From: Acinetobacter venetianus RAG-1 = CIP 110063
Lineage (GTDB): Bacteria > Pseudomonadota > Gammaproteobacteria > Pseudomonadales > Moraxellaceae
Assembly: GCF_000368585.1 (NCBI RefSeq)
Contig: NZ_KB849558.1
Coordinates: 1,138,077-1,202,076, forward strand
Reading direction: 5' to 3'
DNA length: 64,000 nucleotides
The stretch's first letter is position 1, and each line of letters opens with the position of its first letter. Positions 27,631-38,069 of the stretch are shown one piece after another. The notes under the pieces were generated by a model. That model did not search any database and was not told the DNA's origin. It worked only from the letters and a program-made list of their open reading frames with translations. The translations under genes were made by a program, and so were the position numbers.

Positions 27631-30069
27631 TTATGCTCGACCAAATAATTGGCTTAACCATGAGAATAAAGCGTTCAAGAACTCTGAAATGATATTCTTA
27701 GGATTCTGATCAGGCTGCGTAGCAGAACCTTTCATATCCAAATCCACGATCACGGGGTCATGGTCAGATGAACGATATGGATCAGCAGAGTAGAATAGTT
27801 CCTTTTGCTCCTTTGTCTTATATTCTTCGTTGTAATCAAGGACTGTTGGCTCGTCGGCATTGATATGCCAAGCAAAAGCTTTGACAACACGTTTGTACAG
27901 TTCAGAATCTGCAATCGCATGATCAAGGTTGCCTGCACCACCATAACCTTCTGCATTACTTGAAACACCGAATACATAGCTATAGGCGTTTGCACCCTCT
28001 CCCACTTTTACGTCGTTTAACAGAACTTTATAATTTGCTTTTTCAAAGGTCAAAATTGGATCTTCTTTGGCATAGCTATTCATGTCTCCGAGCAGCAAAA
28101 TGTTCGGGTTTTTAACTTGGGTTGGATTCTTAGCAATCCATTGTGTTAATTGTTCAACTGCTTTCACACGTGTAGGATTCCAACAACCTTGTCCATCATT
28201 TTGATCTGCATCCAAAGATGTTGTATCAACACCTGAACAGCCTTTTGATTTTAAGTGATTCGGAATCACTGTAAAAATTTTCCCACCTTGAACTGGCTGG
28301 AAAGATTGTGCGATTGTGCTACGGTTTTTATCACCTAAATCTAGCACTGCTGCTTTATTGACAGGTTTAACGCGTTTACTGTTATAGATAATCGCGACTG
28401 CAATCACGTCTGTACCTAATTTATCTTGTCCCTCTGGAATAACATACTTCCAATCATTGCCCAATGCTTTCGTTAAATAGGCGACTGCACTGTCACCCCC
28501 ATAGCCATTGTTTGCAATTTCCATGAGTCCATAAACATCAGCATCAATTGTTTTTAGCGCACTCACAATTTTACGATGTTGCTTATCAAACTCAGCTTGG
28601 CTTGTCGCACCGCGCTCAGTTGGGAAACCATTTTTACCATTGTCATAATTCAAGACATTGAAAGCAGCTGCACGGATATATTGGCTTTGTTTTGCTGCAA
28701 TTGTTTGACGTGGATTGGTATTTGCAACCAACTCTGGCAAATTACGTCCAACCACGGGCTGTACACGCCAGTTATTAAAACGATATTCTAAAATCCCTTC
28801 AGCATTTTTAAGTTGATAGCCTGAACGTAATGTATTCAATGCACTAAAGTTTTGTGGCAACCAAGGCGTTCTATTCTGATTGTTATAACCATCATCAAAA
28901 ATGATTTTTGAAAGTAAGTTTTGTTGTGCTAATGCTTTTGCTTCATTTGATAATGCTGGATAGAGATTAGTTGGAATAAATAAGCGTCCTAAACTCAACG
29001 ATAACTCGCCATAACGACCAAAGTTATAATTTTCACTGACTGTTAAAGTTTGAGGAAGTTTAACCAACATCCCTTGATAGCGTTTTGCTGAATTTTCTGA
29101 ACTATCACTTAAACTTGAAAATGGCAGGTTGATTGCAAGTGGTTGTACTTGATCAGCCATATTCAGATTACAGGTTTGAATATCTTGTTGCAGTTGATCA
29201 ATTTGCAATTGATTTTGATAACTGGTGAGACGACCTTTTAAGATCACTTCTTCACCCACTTGCCCACCTTTTATCGCACTACTCGCTGGGATATATACAA
29301 AAATCGCATTGCTCACATTTGCCTTAGCTTTGCTATCTGTAGTTTGAACATAGAAACCTGAGAAACCATTGCTATAGCGATAATCCGCGGTAATGATGCC
29401 TCGAATCGTATAAGTTTGATTTTGTGTTGCTTGAGCTAAATCTGCAATTGGCGTATCGCTACTGCTACATGAAACAGTTTCTGTCGTTGGTGGTGTCGTC
29501 GTTGATCCAGTTAAATTTGAGAAATCATTGCGATCAGTCCAAGCTTGCCAAGATTGATCTAAATCAAAAGGACTTGTTGGATCAACACTCAAAACAGGAT
29601 TTTCTGCTTGAATACGCTTAAAACTATTCGCAATACTATAGGCAGTTGTCCCCCAACCTGAAGTTGGACGTTCACCGATACGACCAAAACGATCTACAGG
29701 CGTACCACGATAAACCAAGACAATCGCATCATCACCATTGAATGACAAACCTGCAACTTGATTTACCTTACTGCCAAGCTGTGCTTGTAATTCAGAACGA
29801 CCAATTAAATATTTTTGCTTGCTCGCTAAAGTCCCCTGCAACTGGAATGTTGCAGTTTTGGCTGTTCCACCATTGTTGAATTGTTGGATTTCATAATCAG
29901 CCAAATTCACAGTTGTTCCGTCAGGGTTATAGATTTCTAAACCCTTACGATTACTACTGCCATCTACATATTGGCTAAACATAAGTTGTGCATGTGCAAC
30001 TGAAAATATAGATGATGCACCTAATAGGCTTAAACACATTGCGATCGAGTGAAATTTAAATGTTTTCAT
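27631..30069 (-). CDS. ExeM/NucH-type extracellular endonuclease
   Basis: An 812-residue secreted protein: signal peptide 1-27 (HAQ-L), a lamin-tail domain (about 28-150, EIYNPDGTTVNLADYEIQQF), an OB-fold region (about 205-300) and an endonuclease/exonuclease/phosphatase domain (about 465-775) with VIPNHLKSKG, LLLGDMNSYAKEDP and the final SSDHDPVIVDL. It ends in an amphipathic hydrophobic tail (NIISEFLNALFSWLSQLFG) instead of a GlyGly-CTERM anchor. Likely role: breakdown of extracellular DNA for phosphate or biofilm turnover. Confidence 0.9.
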   Translation of the reverse strand: MKTFKFHSIAMCLSLLGASSIFSVAHAQLMFSQYVDGSSNRKGLEIYNPDGTTVNLADYEIQQFNNGGTAKTATFQLQGTLASKQKYLIGRSELQAQLGSKVNQVAGLSFNGDDAIVLVYRGTPVDRFGRIGERPTSGWGTTAYSIANSFKRIQAENPVLSVDPTSPFDLDQSWQAWTDRNDFSNLTGSTTTPPTTETVSCSSSDTPIADLAQATQNQTYTIRGIITADYRYSNGFSGFYVQTTDSKAKANVSNAIFVYIPASSAIKGGQVGEEVILKGRLTSYQNQLQIDQLQQDIQTCNLNMADQVQPLAINLPFSSLSDSSENSAKRYQGMLVKLPQTLTVSENYNFGRYGELSLSLGRLFIPTNLYPALSNEAKALAQQNLLSKIIFDDGYNNQNRTPWLPQNFSALNTLRSGYQLKNAEGILEYRFNNWRVQPVVGRNLPELVANTNPRQTIAAKQSQYIRAAAFNVLNYDNGKNGFPTERGATSQAEFDKQHRKIVSALKTIDADVYGLMEIANNGYGGDSAVAYLTKALGNDWKYVIPEGQDKLGTDVIAVAIIYNSKRVKPVNKAAVLDLGDKNRSTIAQSFQPVQGGKIFTVIPNHLKSKGCSGVDTTSLDADQNDGQGCWNPTRVKAVEQLTQWIAKNPTQVKNPNILLLGDMNSYAKEDPILTFEKANYKVLLNDVKVGEGANAYSYVFGVSSNAEGYGGAGNLDHAIADSELYKRVVKAFAWHINADEPTVLDYNEEYKTKEQKELFYSADPYRSSDHDPVIVDLDMKGSATQPDQNPKNIISEFLNALFSWLSQLFGRA

Positions 30070-30253
30070 AGCTTTTTTACTTTATGTTCAAATCGACAAT
30101 AGGCTATGCAATTACTGTGACATCCACATGAAGTTTTCTTTACAACTTTTAAGCAATTTTAGAAATTTTCTCTTAAATAAAATGCCTTAAAAATTTGACT
30201 TGATCCCCTGAACACTTAAAATACGGCCTTTCTATATTTATATCTCCAGAATC

Positions 30254-30970
30254 ATGTCAAACGATCAGTTAGAAACGCAAATTACGGAACTCGACAATTT
30301 ACCTGAGCACCGTGAGATTGTGACGTTTATGCGTCGTTCAGCTCCGCTCAATACTTCGCAACGTACTGCTTTAGAAGATTATCGTGATTTAATTTTGGAA
30401 TACCCTGTTGGTGATTTACGCCAGCATTTTGAACATCCTGAACGTCCTTTGACCGTTGAAATTGGTTTTGGTATGGGCCGTTCTTTGGTATTAATGGCCA
30501 AAGCAAATCCTGAGCGCAATTTTGTCGGGATTGAAGTTCATGTTCCTGGTATCGCACAGTGTGTCTATGAAGCAGGTATGGCAGGTTTAAAGAACCTGTT
30601 TGTACTGGATGCTGATGCAATTCAAGTATTACGTGAAATGCCAGACAACAGCATTAACTGCGTACAGCTTTATTTCCCAGACCCATGGCAGAAGAAGCGT
30701 CACTTTAAACGTCGTTTCGTAATCCATGAGCGTATGCAACTGGTTGAACAGAAGCTTGAATTGGGTGGTACTTTCCACTCAGCAACTGACTGGGAACCGT
30801 ATGCAGAGTGGATGCTTGATATCTTAGACAATCGTCCAGATATGGAAAACCTAGCAGGTAAAGGCAATAGCTACCCTCGTCCAGAATGGCGTCCAATCAC
30901 CAAATTTGAACGTCGTGGTCTTGAATCTGGTCATAAGATTAATGATTTTATCTTTAAGAAAATGAAGTAA
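30254..30970 (+). CDS. trmB: tRNA (guanine-N7)-methyltransferase
   Basis: A 238-residue enzyme making m7G46 in tRNA. SAM motif EIGFGMGRSLV, then IEVHVPGIAQC, FPDPWQKKRHFKRRF and a C-terminal TKFERRGLESGH. Full length and canonical. The stop is one base from the stop of the convergent DUF2520 gene. Confidence 0.96.
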   Translation: MSNDQLETQITELDNLPEHREIVTFMRRSAPLNTSQRTALEDYRDLILEYPVGDLRQHFEHPERPLTVEIGFGMGRSLVLMAKANPERNFVGIEVHVPGIAQCVYEAGMAGLKNLFVLDADAIQVLREMPDNSINCVQLYFPDPWQKKRHFKRRFVIHERMQLVEQKLELGGTFHSATDWEPYAEWMLDILDNRPDMENLAGKGNSYPRPEWRPITKFERRGLESGHKINDFIFKKMK

Positions 30971-30971
30971 A

Positions 30972-31754
30972 TTATTTGGAGTGATGCGTATTGAAAATCC
31001 CATCACTCATAATTTTATAAATATTTTCTAAATCAGCACGATGCGCATTTATTAATAGATTACGATGCTTACTTAATATATTTTGATCACCACGCATTGC
31101 TGGCCCAGTCTGCATTTTTTGAGGATCATTCTGCGTTGCTTTATTTGCTGTTTCCATAATCAAAGGGAATAACAAATTAAAATCAACGCTTTCGGCATCT
31201 ACAATTTGTTTGGCCATGTCATAACAATAATTACTAAAGTTACAAGCAAACACAGCAGCTAAATGCAATGTTTGGCGCTGCTTAGAACTATATTGATAAA
31301 CACAATCACTTAATTCATTTGCTAATTCAGTTAATACGTTTAGATCTTGTGTGTTGGTTGCCTCAACAAATAAAGGTGTATCTGACCAGTTGACTTCTCG
31401 CTCAAAACTGAATGTTTGTAATGGATAAAATACACCTGCTCGAAGATGTGATTCAGTAAGGACTGATAAACTCGTACTGCCAGAGGTATGAACAATTAGG
31501 CTATCTGGAACATATTGAGACACGTTCTTAATTAACTCAGAAATTGCTTGATCACTTACAGCAATGATGACTAAATCAGTCTGGCGATTTAACTGCTCTA
31601 TTTGATTGATTGCTTCTGCATTTACTCGATCTGCTAAGTTTTGTGCGTTTTGCTTATCACGACTAAAAACTTGAACAATTCTATGCTTTTTTTCTAAAAC
31701 TAAAGCCAAATGGTTTGCTACACGTCCAGCACCAATCAATGTAATTCGCATCAT
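30972..31754 (-). CDS. Rossmann-like/DUF2520 protein
   Basis: 260 residues: an N-terminal NAD(P)-binding Rossmann domain (ITLIGAGRVANHLALVL, DLVIIAVSDQAISEL, HTSGS) and a C-terminal helical DUF2520 domain (about 125-255). It resembles ketopantoate or pyrroline-carboxylate reductase folds, but no substrate is known. It converges on trmB with no room for a terminator. Confidence 0.88.
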   Translation of the reverse strand: MMRITLIGAGRVANHLALVLEKKHRIVQVFSRDKQNAQNLADRVNAEAINQIEQLNRQTDLVIIAVSDQAISELIKNVSQYVPDSLIVHTSGSTSLSVLTESHLRAGVFYPLQTFSFEREVNWSDTPLFVEATNTQDLNVLTELANELSDCVYQYSSKQRQTLHLAAVFACNFSNYCYDMAKQIVDAESVDFNLLFPLIMETANKATQNDPQKMQTGPAMRGDQNILSKHRNLLINAHRADLENIYKIMSDGIFNTHHSK

Positions 31755-31895
31755 CTCAATCTAGAATCTTTATTTGCACAAAGCTAAGCATGCCAATAAA
31801 AAACGGATGAATCAATTTGTGCTTTTATAATTTATACATTGAATACAATATTTCCCAATTTAATCAAAAGACTTCCTCCACCAAGTTCAAAATAA

Positions 31896-32513
31896 TTATT
31901 GAGCAACAGATGCATCCAAATCATCTACAGGAACTTCAAGCTGCTGATGGTGACAAGACTGCCACAACCAAACGATTAGCAAACCCAGAATCAAAAAGCC
32001 AATGATTGGAAAAATACCCATCTTACGACCGAAGTTAACAGATGAATGATTTGATTCAGTGTTCAAATTTTGTTGATTTAAGATCAAGCCAACTGGTGTT
32101 AACAAACTCATTACCCAAGTAGGTAATAGCGACTGAATAGAATCTTTATGTTGTTTTAGATATTTCAAAATACTAGAGCTATCATTTCCTGCTTCGTTTG
32201 TTAATGCTGTTAAACATTTTGGAATTGCTTTATTGATAATTTGTTCAGTTTCAAATGGAATAAGTTTGGCTGTTGAGATATTAGCTAAAAATACCGTTTT
32301 AATTTGCTCATTATGACCAAGTAAATCTGATAATGAAGGCATAATAATTTCTTTCAGCTTCTGAATAAATTCAGGTTTAGCCGTTAAGATAGATAAAAAT
32401 ATGGGATAAAACTTAGAAAGCAACGCACTTTTTTCGTTAGATAAACCATCTTGCTCTTGAATAAGCTCGGAAGTCACTTTTTTCTTTAACAATTCCATCG
32501 GATTTGTCGACAT
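31896..32513 (-). CDS. Single-span membrane protein resembling OmpA-family N-terminus
   Basis: 205 residues: a cytoplasmic helical region (1-165) and one membrane helix (about 167-187, IFPIIGFLILGLLIVWLW), then a ~18-residue polar tail. The N-terminal layout recalls Acinetobacter OmpA-family proteins that have a DUF937-like region, one helix and a C-terminal OmpA domain; here the OmpA domain is missing. It may be a truncated or naturally short relative. This is my pattern judgement, not a search result. Gap 31755-31895 shows no gene. Confidence 0.7.
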   Translation of the reverse strand: MSTNPMELLKKKVTSELIQEQDGLSNEKSALLSKFYPIFLSILTAKPEFIQKLKEIIMPSLSDLLGHNEQIKTVFLANISTAKLIPFETEQIINKAIPKCLTALTNEAGNDSSSILKYLKQHKDSIQSLLPTWVMSLLTPVGLILNQQNLNTESNHSSVNFGRKMGIFPIIGFLILGLLIVWLWQSCHHQQLEVPVDDLDASVAQ

Positions 32514-32666
32514 GGTAATCGCTCCAATAAATATAATTTTCCATTTAGACCGCTTATTTAATTATTGTTTCAAAGCTTCTAAAGTTTTTCTTATTGTAGC
32601 TAATTATCTTGTTTTTATTCGTTTTTTATATCATATAAATACAATATTCATATTTTGGTTTACAAA

Positions 32667-32695
32667 GCAGAATAAGCCGATAAGTCTTATTCTGC
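32667..32695 (-). terminator. Hairpin after pyrC', probable terminator
   Basis: Perfect 10-bp stem GCAGAATAAG / CTTATTCTGC with a 9-base loop, 17 bp downstream of the pyrC' stop on the minus strand. The T tail is short. Confidence 0.6.
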
Positions 32696-32711
32696 CTTGT
32701 TCCAAACAAAC

Positions 32712-33944
32712 TTATACAAAGGTACTAAGCACTTTACCAGTCAGTTGCTGACCGAGTAATGGTGTATTTTTACCTTGAGAAATAATCGTGTCTTTAGAAA
32801 CTGTCCATGTCAGCGTAGGATCAACTAAAACCCAACCAGATTCTTGCTGCCAGCGTGCCGTCATATTCGCCACTGCTGCTGGAGTAGAGGTAACTTTTTC
32901 AACCCATTCTAAAGGTTCAAAAACACCTTCTTGAATAAGCTGGATGCCTAAACCAACATAAGTGTCAAAAGCTGTAATTCCAGATTGGGTCTCAGCAAAC
33001 GGTGCCATCTTCGCAGAACTGCTTAATGGTTCATGATGTGTACAAATCGCATCAATCACACCGTTTTTTACACCTTCACGCAATAACTCTTTATCTTGAA
33101 TTGAACGTAATGGCGGACGAACATGTGCAAGTGAGTTAAAGCCATCTGTTAACTCTTCGGTTAAATGCAGTTGATGCATTGCGACATCAGCAGTCACAGG
33201 TAAGCCTTTATTTTTTGCAGCGCGGATCAACTCAACAGAAGCACCAGAAGACAACAAACCAAAATGTGCTCTCACGCCTGTTGCTTCAATCATTAAAAGA
33301 TACTTCGCAATTGCCACTGTTTCAGCAATTGCTGGAATCATTGGCAAACCTTGACGTGAGGCAATAAAGCCCTCATGCGCACATCCATCTTTGGCAATTT
33401 GTGGCTCTTCTGCATAGAAAACTACGGTTAAACCCAAACCTGCTGCATACTCTAATGTACGAATCACAACATCATCATTTTCAAAAGCAGCATTAGCATT
33501 TGAAACAGCCGTACAACCACCCTTCTTTAAACCCGCCATGTTTGCAGGTTGTTTTCCATTTAAACCTTGGGTTTGTGCACCAATGATTTGTAAATAAATA
33601 CCACCATCCAGTTTTGCTTTTTCAATTAAGCCATGAATAAGCGCACCATTATCTTGAACAATTGGCTTGGAATCTGGTGGTGTTATGACATGCAAAATAC
33701 CATTTGCGAGTGCCGCTTTACCTTCTGACTTTAGGGTCCCATGTTGTTGTTGGCCCGGTTCACGCAGACGTGCACAGAGATCGACCATTGTCGGCATTAG
33801 CCATTTATCTTGACCATCGATCGTTTCATCAACTTGATCTACAGCATTGATCAACTTGCCATTTTCAAGATAAACCGTTTTCACTTGATCAGTCTTTTCA
33901 ATCGGATCGAGCACACGGACATTTTCAATTTTTACAATACTCAT
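32712..33944 (-). CDS. Dihydroorotase-like subunit, catalytically inactive (PyrC')
   Basis: 410 residues with the amidohydrolase fold of class I dihydroorotase. The metal-binding HxHxR motif is replaced by DLCARLREPG, so the first zinc ligands are absent. The same change defines pseudomonad PyrC' (PyrX), a structural partner that pyrB needs to assemble an active aspartate transcarbamoylase. It lies 12 bp after pyrB in one operon, fitting that role. A working dihydroorotase must be encoded elsewhere. Confidence 0.92.
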   Translation of the reverse strand: MSIVKIENVRVLDPIEKTDQVKTVYLENGKLINAVDQVDETIDGQDKWLMPTMVDLCARLREPGQQQHGTLKSEGKAALANGILHVITPPDSKPIVQDNGALIHGLIEKAKLDGGIYLQIIGAQTQGLNGKQPANMAGLKKGGCTAVSNANAAFENDDVVIRTLEYAAGLGLTVVFYAEEPQIAKDGCAHEGFIASRQGLPMIPAIAETVAIAKYLLMIEATGVRAHFGLLSSGASVELIRAAKNKGLPVTADVAMHQLHLTEELTDGFNSLAHVRPPLRSIQDKELLREGVKNGVIDAICTHHEPLSSSAKMAPFAETQSGITAFDTYVGLGIQLIQEGVFEPLEWVEKVTSTPAAVANMTARWQQESGWVLVDPTLTWTVSKDTIISQGKNTPLLGQQLTGKVLSTFV

Positions 33945-33956
33945 GTGATCTATCCT

Positions 33957-34973
33957 TTATAGTGAAATCGCTTCAATTAAACCTTGCTCTTGGAGCTGTC
34001 CTTGCATTGCTAATGCCAGTACTGCCATACGTACAGCAATACCGTTAGTCACCTGCCTAAGAATCACAGATTGATTACCATCAGCAACACTTGAATCAAT
34101 TTCTACACCGCGATTCATTGGTCCAGGATGCATCACAATACAATCAGGTTTAGCTAAAGCGAGACGTTCTTTATTTAAACCATACATTTTGTAAAATTCA
34201 GATTGTGAAGACAGTGCTGGAGAATCAATACGTTCATTCTGAATACGTAGCGCGATGATCACGTCACAATCCGTCACACCCTCATCCATTTTGTTAAATA
34301 GACGAACATGCTCACCATATTCATTGAAGCCAACTGGTAATAAAGTGTTCGGTGCAATCACGCGAATATCTTTGCAACCGAGTGTTTGCAATGCCGCCAC
34401 GTTTGAACGTGCAACACGCGAGTGTTTGATATCACCGATAATCGCGACAGAAAGTTGTTCAAATGGCTTGTTGGTTTCACGACGAATCGTCAACATATCT
34501 AACATGGCTTGAGTCGGATGTGCATGTCGACCATCGCCTGCATTAATGATTGCGACATTAGGACAAACATCTTTAGCAATAAAATGTGCTGCCCCAGAAG
34601 ATGAATGACGAACCACAAAAATATCCGCAGCCATCGCTTCTAAATTCCAAAGCGTATCTCGTAACGTTTCACCTTTCGATGTACTTGAACGTGCAATATC
34701 AATATTTAAGACATTGGCTGACAAACGTTTTGCCGCAGCCTCAAATGTTGTACGTGTACGAGTTGAGTTTTCAAAGAAAAGATTCATCACCGTGAGTCCT
34801 TCTAATAAAGGACGATTGATCAAATTATTATTTTCATCTAAAAAGCTTTGCGCTGTATCTAAAATCTTGGTAAGGCTTTCTTTGGAAAGGCCTTCAATAG
34901 TTAAAAAGTGCTTGAGATTTCCTTGTTGATTGAGCTGGATCTGACTCAAAGTATGCAATGCCGCCAAGTGCAT
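33957..34973 (-). CDS. pyrB: Aspartate carbamoyltransferase catalytic subunit
   Basis: 338 residues catalysing carbamoyl phosphate + aspartate to carbamoyl aspartate in pyrimidine synthesis. Motifs: [12 protein letters not shown], the active-site HPTQAMLD and [12 protein letters not shown]. The ~20-residue N-terminal extension matches the pseudomonad type that pairs with PyrC'. AGGAA lies six bases before the ATG. No pyrR or attenuator-like structure is clear in the 218-bp upstream region. Confidence 0.95.
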   Translation of the reverse strand: MHLAALHTLSQIQLNQQGNLKHFLTIEGLSKESLTKILDTAQSFLDENNNLINRPLLEGLTVMNLFFENSTRTRTTFEAAAKRLSANVLNIDIARSSTSKGETLRDTLWNLEAMAADIFVVRHSSSGAAHFIAKDVCPNVAIINAGDGRHAHPTQAMLDMLTIRRETNKPFEQLSVAIIGDIKHSRVARSNVAALQTLGCKDIRVIAPNTLLPVGFNEYGEHVRLFNKMDEGVTDCDVIIALRIQNERIDSPALSSQSEFYKMYGLNKERLALAKPDCIVMHPGPMNRGVEIDSSVADGNQSVILRQVTNGIAVRMAVLALAMQGQLQEQGLIEAISL

Positions 34974-35132
34974 AAGAGATTCCTAACACGTTAAGTTAAC
35001 GCATTATACAGATTTTGGATTTCATTCGCAGTTGAACTTTTCAGCACTTAAGTAAAAATCTCTAGATCTTTTTCATGATCTTATTTTTATTCAACATGAG
35101 AGCGTCCATTCTGAATATTCTAAAAGAAAGAT

Positions 35133-35161
35133 AAGGATGTAAACATCTGTACTACATCCTT
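35133..35161 (-). terminator. Hairpin after the 123-residue gene, probable terminator
   Basis: Perfect 9-bp stem AAGGATGTA / TACATCCTT with an 11-base loop, 31 bp downstream of the minus-strand gene; T-rich sequence (ATCTTTCTTTT) follows on that strand. Confidence 0.55.
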
Positions 35162-35191
35162 TTAATTTCCTATTTTTTAATGACTTATAAT

Positions 35192-35563
35192 TTACCTTAA
35201 TGCACCAATATAGTGATGGTGAACTTGCGCTTGATAAATTTCCTCTGCTGTCACGTCCATCGAATATGTTTCTTGCTGTACTTCTTTTTGTTTTTTAGTC
35301 TCAACTTCCGACTCTTCGATCACTACAGCTGGTTCAGGATACAAATCAATTAATGGGCGCAAACGTGTCACTTGTTTTTCTAACTCTTCATCTTCAGTCG
35401 ATAAAGCGATATCAACAATATGCTTTGCATAATCTTTATTATTCACGAGATACATCACATCAATTACACGTCCACATACACGTCTTAAACGTACATACAT
35501 TTGCGTTGCAATTGCAAAAGCTTCAGCATTTACTAGCACTTCACTATTCATGTTCTCTTTCAT
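35192..35563 (-). CDS. Conserved hypothetical protein
   Basis: About 123 residues beginning MKENMNSEVLVNAEAF. The first 75 residues look helical and conserved in style (ATQMYVRLRRVCGRVIDVMYLV), followed by an acidic, Glu/Lys-rich linker and a short C-terminal helix ending HHHYIGALR. Not recognised. A second ATG four codons later (35551) is an equally possible start; the longest frame begins at 35584. It lies between pyrB and rlmKL with its own hairpin. Confidence 0.72.
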   Translation of the reverse strand: MKENMNSEVLVNAEAFAIATQMYVRLRRVCGRVIDVMYLVNNKDYAKHIVDIALSTEDEELEKQVTRLRPLIDLYPEPAVVIEESEVETKKQKEVQQETYSMDVTAEEIYQAQVHHHYIGALR

Positions 35564-35847
35564 AACAACCCCACAGCCATTCAATTAAAATTCTTAAGTT
35601 TCACCAGCTTTGAATTAAATAACTCACTGATAATCTGCAAACTAAAAAGCAAAATATGTACCAATAATTAAAAATAATGAGAAAAAATGACTATGGTCAC
35701 ATAATCTAATCTCAGTGATTCATCATTTCATTGATAAAATAATGGCGTTTAATTGATGATAAAGCTGACAATCACACAAATATGCACCGACAGAACAAAC
35801 AAAAATCAGTTAAAATAGCCGATTGCTGAATTGCTTTGGAAATTTGA

Positions 35848-38055
35848 ATGAACGCTAAACCACGTCTAACAGACTATTGGGTGACCTGTGCAGACGGGCT
35901 TGAAACCTTATTACAACAAGAACTCGAAGATTTAGGCATTCAAAATATCCAACGCTTTGCTGGACGTTTAGTATTTAAAGGCACTCTCGAAAATGCTTAT
36001 CGCGTTTGCATGTGGTCACGTCTTGCATCTCGTGTACTGTTACCTATTCATACACATGAACTGGAATTTACCCACGATGCACGAGATGTCGCAGAAGAAC
36101 TCTATGAAGGTGCAATCAGCTTTGATTGGTCACTTATTTTTGCACCACAAAGTACCTTTGCAGTTCGTTTACACGTCGAACGTGAGATTAAAGTAAATAC
36201 CCAATTCGCCACTTTACGTGTAAAAGACGGCGTTGTTGATTCATTTATGGAAGCAGTTGGTAAGCGACCAAGTATTGATATTAAACAACCTGAAATTACT
36301 TTATATGTTTTAGCTGGTAAAACAGAACATACCTATTGCTTAGACTTATCTGGTGATTCTTTGCATAAACGCGGCTATCGTCGTTATATGACAGATGCAC
36401 CAATTAAAGAAAACTTAGCTGCTGCAATCTTACAAAAAGCACAACTCAGCCAATATCAGCCGGATATTATTCTTGACCCAATGTGTGGTTCAGGCACATT
36501 TATTATTGAGTCTTTATTGATCTTGACAGATCGTGCGCCTGGTTTAGTCCGTCGTTTTGGTTTTAATGGCTGGCATGGACATGATCGTGAATTATGGTTA
36601 TCACTGAAAGCTGAAGCCGCAGAACGTCATGAAAAAGCATTAGAACAACCATTACCTAAATTTTATGCTTACGATGCTGATTGGGAAGCGGTCAAAGCAA
36701 CGCGTCAAAATATCATTGCTGCTGGCTTTGAAAAACTTCTTGATCAAATCCAGATTGAAGAACGTACTTTAGCTGATTGGGATGATTTCCATGCTGACGG
36801 TAAAAAAGCATTTATCGTAACGAATCCTCCTTATGGTGAGCGTCTAGGAGATAAAGCATCTAATCGTTCTTTATATCTAGGTCTTTCTGCCCTTTTACAA
36901 AAGAATTTCCCAAATCAACGTGCTGCAATTATTGCCGCACAAGTTGAACAAGCAGATGTACTTGCTTTTAATGACCCGCAAACCCTACGTTTGATGAATG
37001 GTAAGTTACCAATTTACATTCGTTTTGGCACAGTGAAGCCTGCGACTGTCACTCAACCATTCTTGGCAAATTGGCAACCACAACAATTTGACCCAATCGA
37101 AGGTGCTGAAGACTTTACCAATCGTTTGCAGAAAAATATGCAAGCCTTGAAAAAATGGGCTGTTAAAGAGAATGTTTACTGTTTACGTTTATATGATGCA
37201 GATTTGCCAGATTTTAATCTAGCAGTTGATTTATATGGCGATAAGCTACACGTTCAAGAATATGCGCCACCTAAGAAGATTGATCCAGAGAAAGCAAAAA
37301 AACGTTTTAACCTTGGCCTTGCTGCAATCCGTGCAGTAACAGGTCTAAATCGTGATGCCATCTTTATTAAAACCCGTGCCCGTCAAGCTGGAACAAATCA
37401 GTACACCAAACAAAGTACTGCATCTAAACGTTTTATTGTACAAGAAGGCAATGCACGTATCTTGGTGAATCTGACCGATTATCTGGATACAGGTTTATTC
37501 TTAGATCACCGTCAAATTCGTTTGAAAATTGCTAAAGAAGCTCGTGGCAAACATTTCTTGAATTTATATAGCTATACTTCTACCGCAAGCTTACATGCTG
37601 CGCTTGGTGGTGCAGCAAGCACAACAAGTGTCGACTTATCAAACACCTACCTCGGTTGGTCCAAAGAAAACTTTGTTTTAAATGGTTTAACCGTAGACCA
37701 TGCAGATGAACAACATATGTTCTTTGCAAGTGATTGTTTTGAATGGCTAAAAGAAGGTCATGAACAATATGACTTAATTTTTATTGATCCACCAACTTTC
37801 TCAAATTCGAAAAAGTTCTATGGAACATTCGATGTACAGCGTGATCATGTATCTCTTCTTAAACGAGCAATGAATCGCTTAACAAGTGATGGCACACTCT
37901 ATTTCTCAAACAACTATCGTGGTTTTGAGTTAGATGAAGAAATCGAAGCACTCTATAAAGTTGAAGAAATTACGTCTGAAACAATTGGTTTAGACTTTAA
38001 ACGTAATCAAAAAATCCACCGTGCTTGGAAAATCCAACACTTAGGAATGTCATAA
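35848..38055 (+). CDS. rlmKL: Bifunctional 23S rRNA methyltransferase RlmKL
   Basis: A 735-residue fusion: THUMP domain (about 5-160), RlmL domain making m2G2445 with DPMCGSGTFIIE and TNPPYGERLG, then RlmK domain making m7G2069 with LNLYSYTSTASL and IDPPTFSNSK. This is the gammaproteobacterial fused form, full length. It has a convergent neighbour 15 bp downstream. Confidence 0.96.
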   Translation: MNAKPRLTDYWVTCADGLETLLQQELEDLGIQNIQRFAGRLVFKGTLENAYRVCMWSRLASRVLLPIHTHELEFTHDARDVAEELYEGAISFDWSLIFAPQSTFAVRLHVEREIKVNTQFATLRVKDGVVDSFMEAVGKRPSIDIKQPEITLYVLAGKTEHTYCLDLSGDSLHKRGYRRYMTDAPIKENLAAAILQKAQLSQYQPDIILDPMCGSGTFIIESLLILTDRAPGLVRRFGFNGWHGHDRELWLSLKAEAAERHEKALEQPLPKFYAYDADWEAVKATRQNIIAAGFEKLLDQIQIEERTLADWDDFHADGKKAFIVTNPPYGERLGDKASNRSLYLGLSALLQKNFPNQRAAIIAAQVEQADVLAFNDPQTLRLMNGKLPIYIRFGTVKPATVTQPFLANWQPQQFDPIEGAEDFTNRLQKNMQALKKWAVKENVYCLRLYDADLPDFNLAVDLYGDKLHVQEYAPPKKIDPEKAKKRFNLGLAAIRAVTGLNRDAIFIKTRARQAGTNQYTKQSTASKRFIVQEGNARILVNLTDYLDTGLFLDHRQIRLKIAKEARGKHFLNLYSYTSTASLHAALGGAASTTSVDLSNTYLGWSKENFVLNGLTVDHADEQHMFFASDCFEWLKEGHEQYDLIFIDPPTFSNSKKFYGTFDVQRDHVSLLKRAMNRLTSDGTLYFSNNYRGFELDEEIEALYKVEEITSETIGLDFKRNQKIHRAWKIQHLGMS

Positions 38056-38069
38056 ATTTTAACTTTGGA

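Noticed and set aside
30970..30972. Overlapping or fused trmB/DUF2520 gene
   Set aside because: The genes are convergent and both stops are intact; they are merely close.
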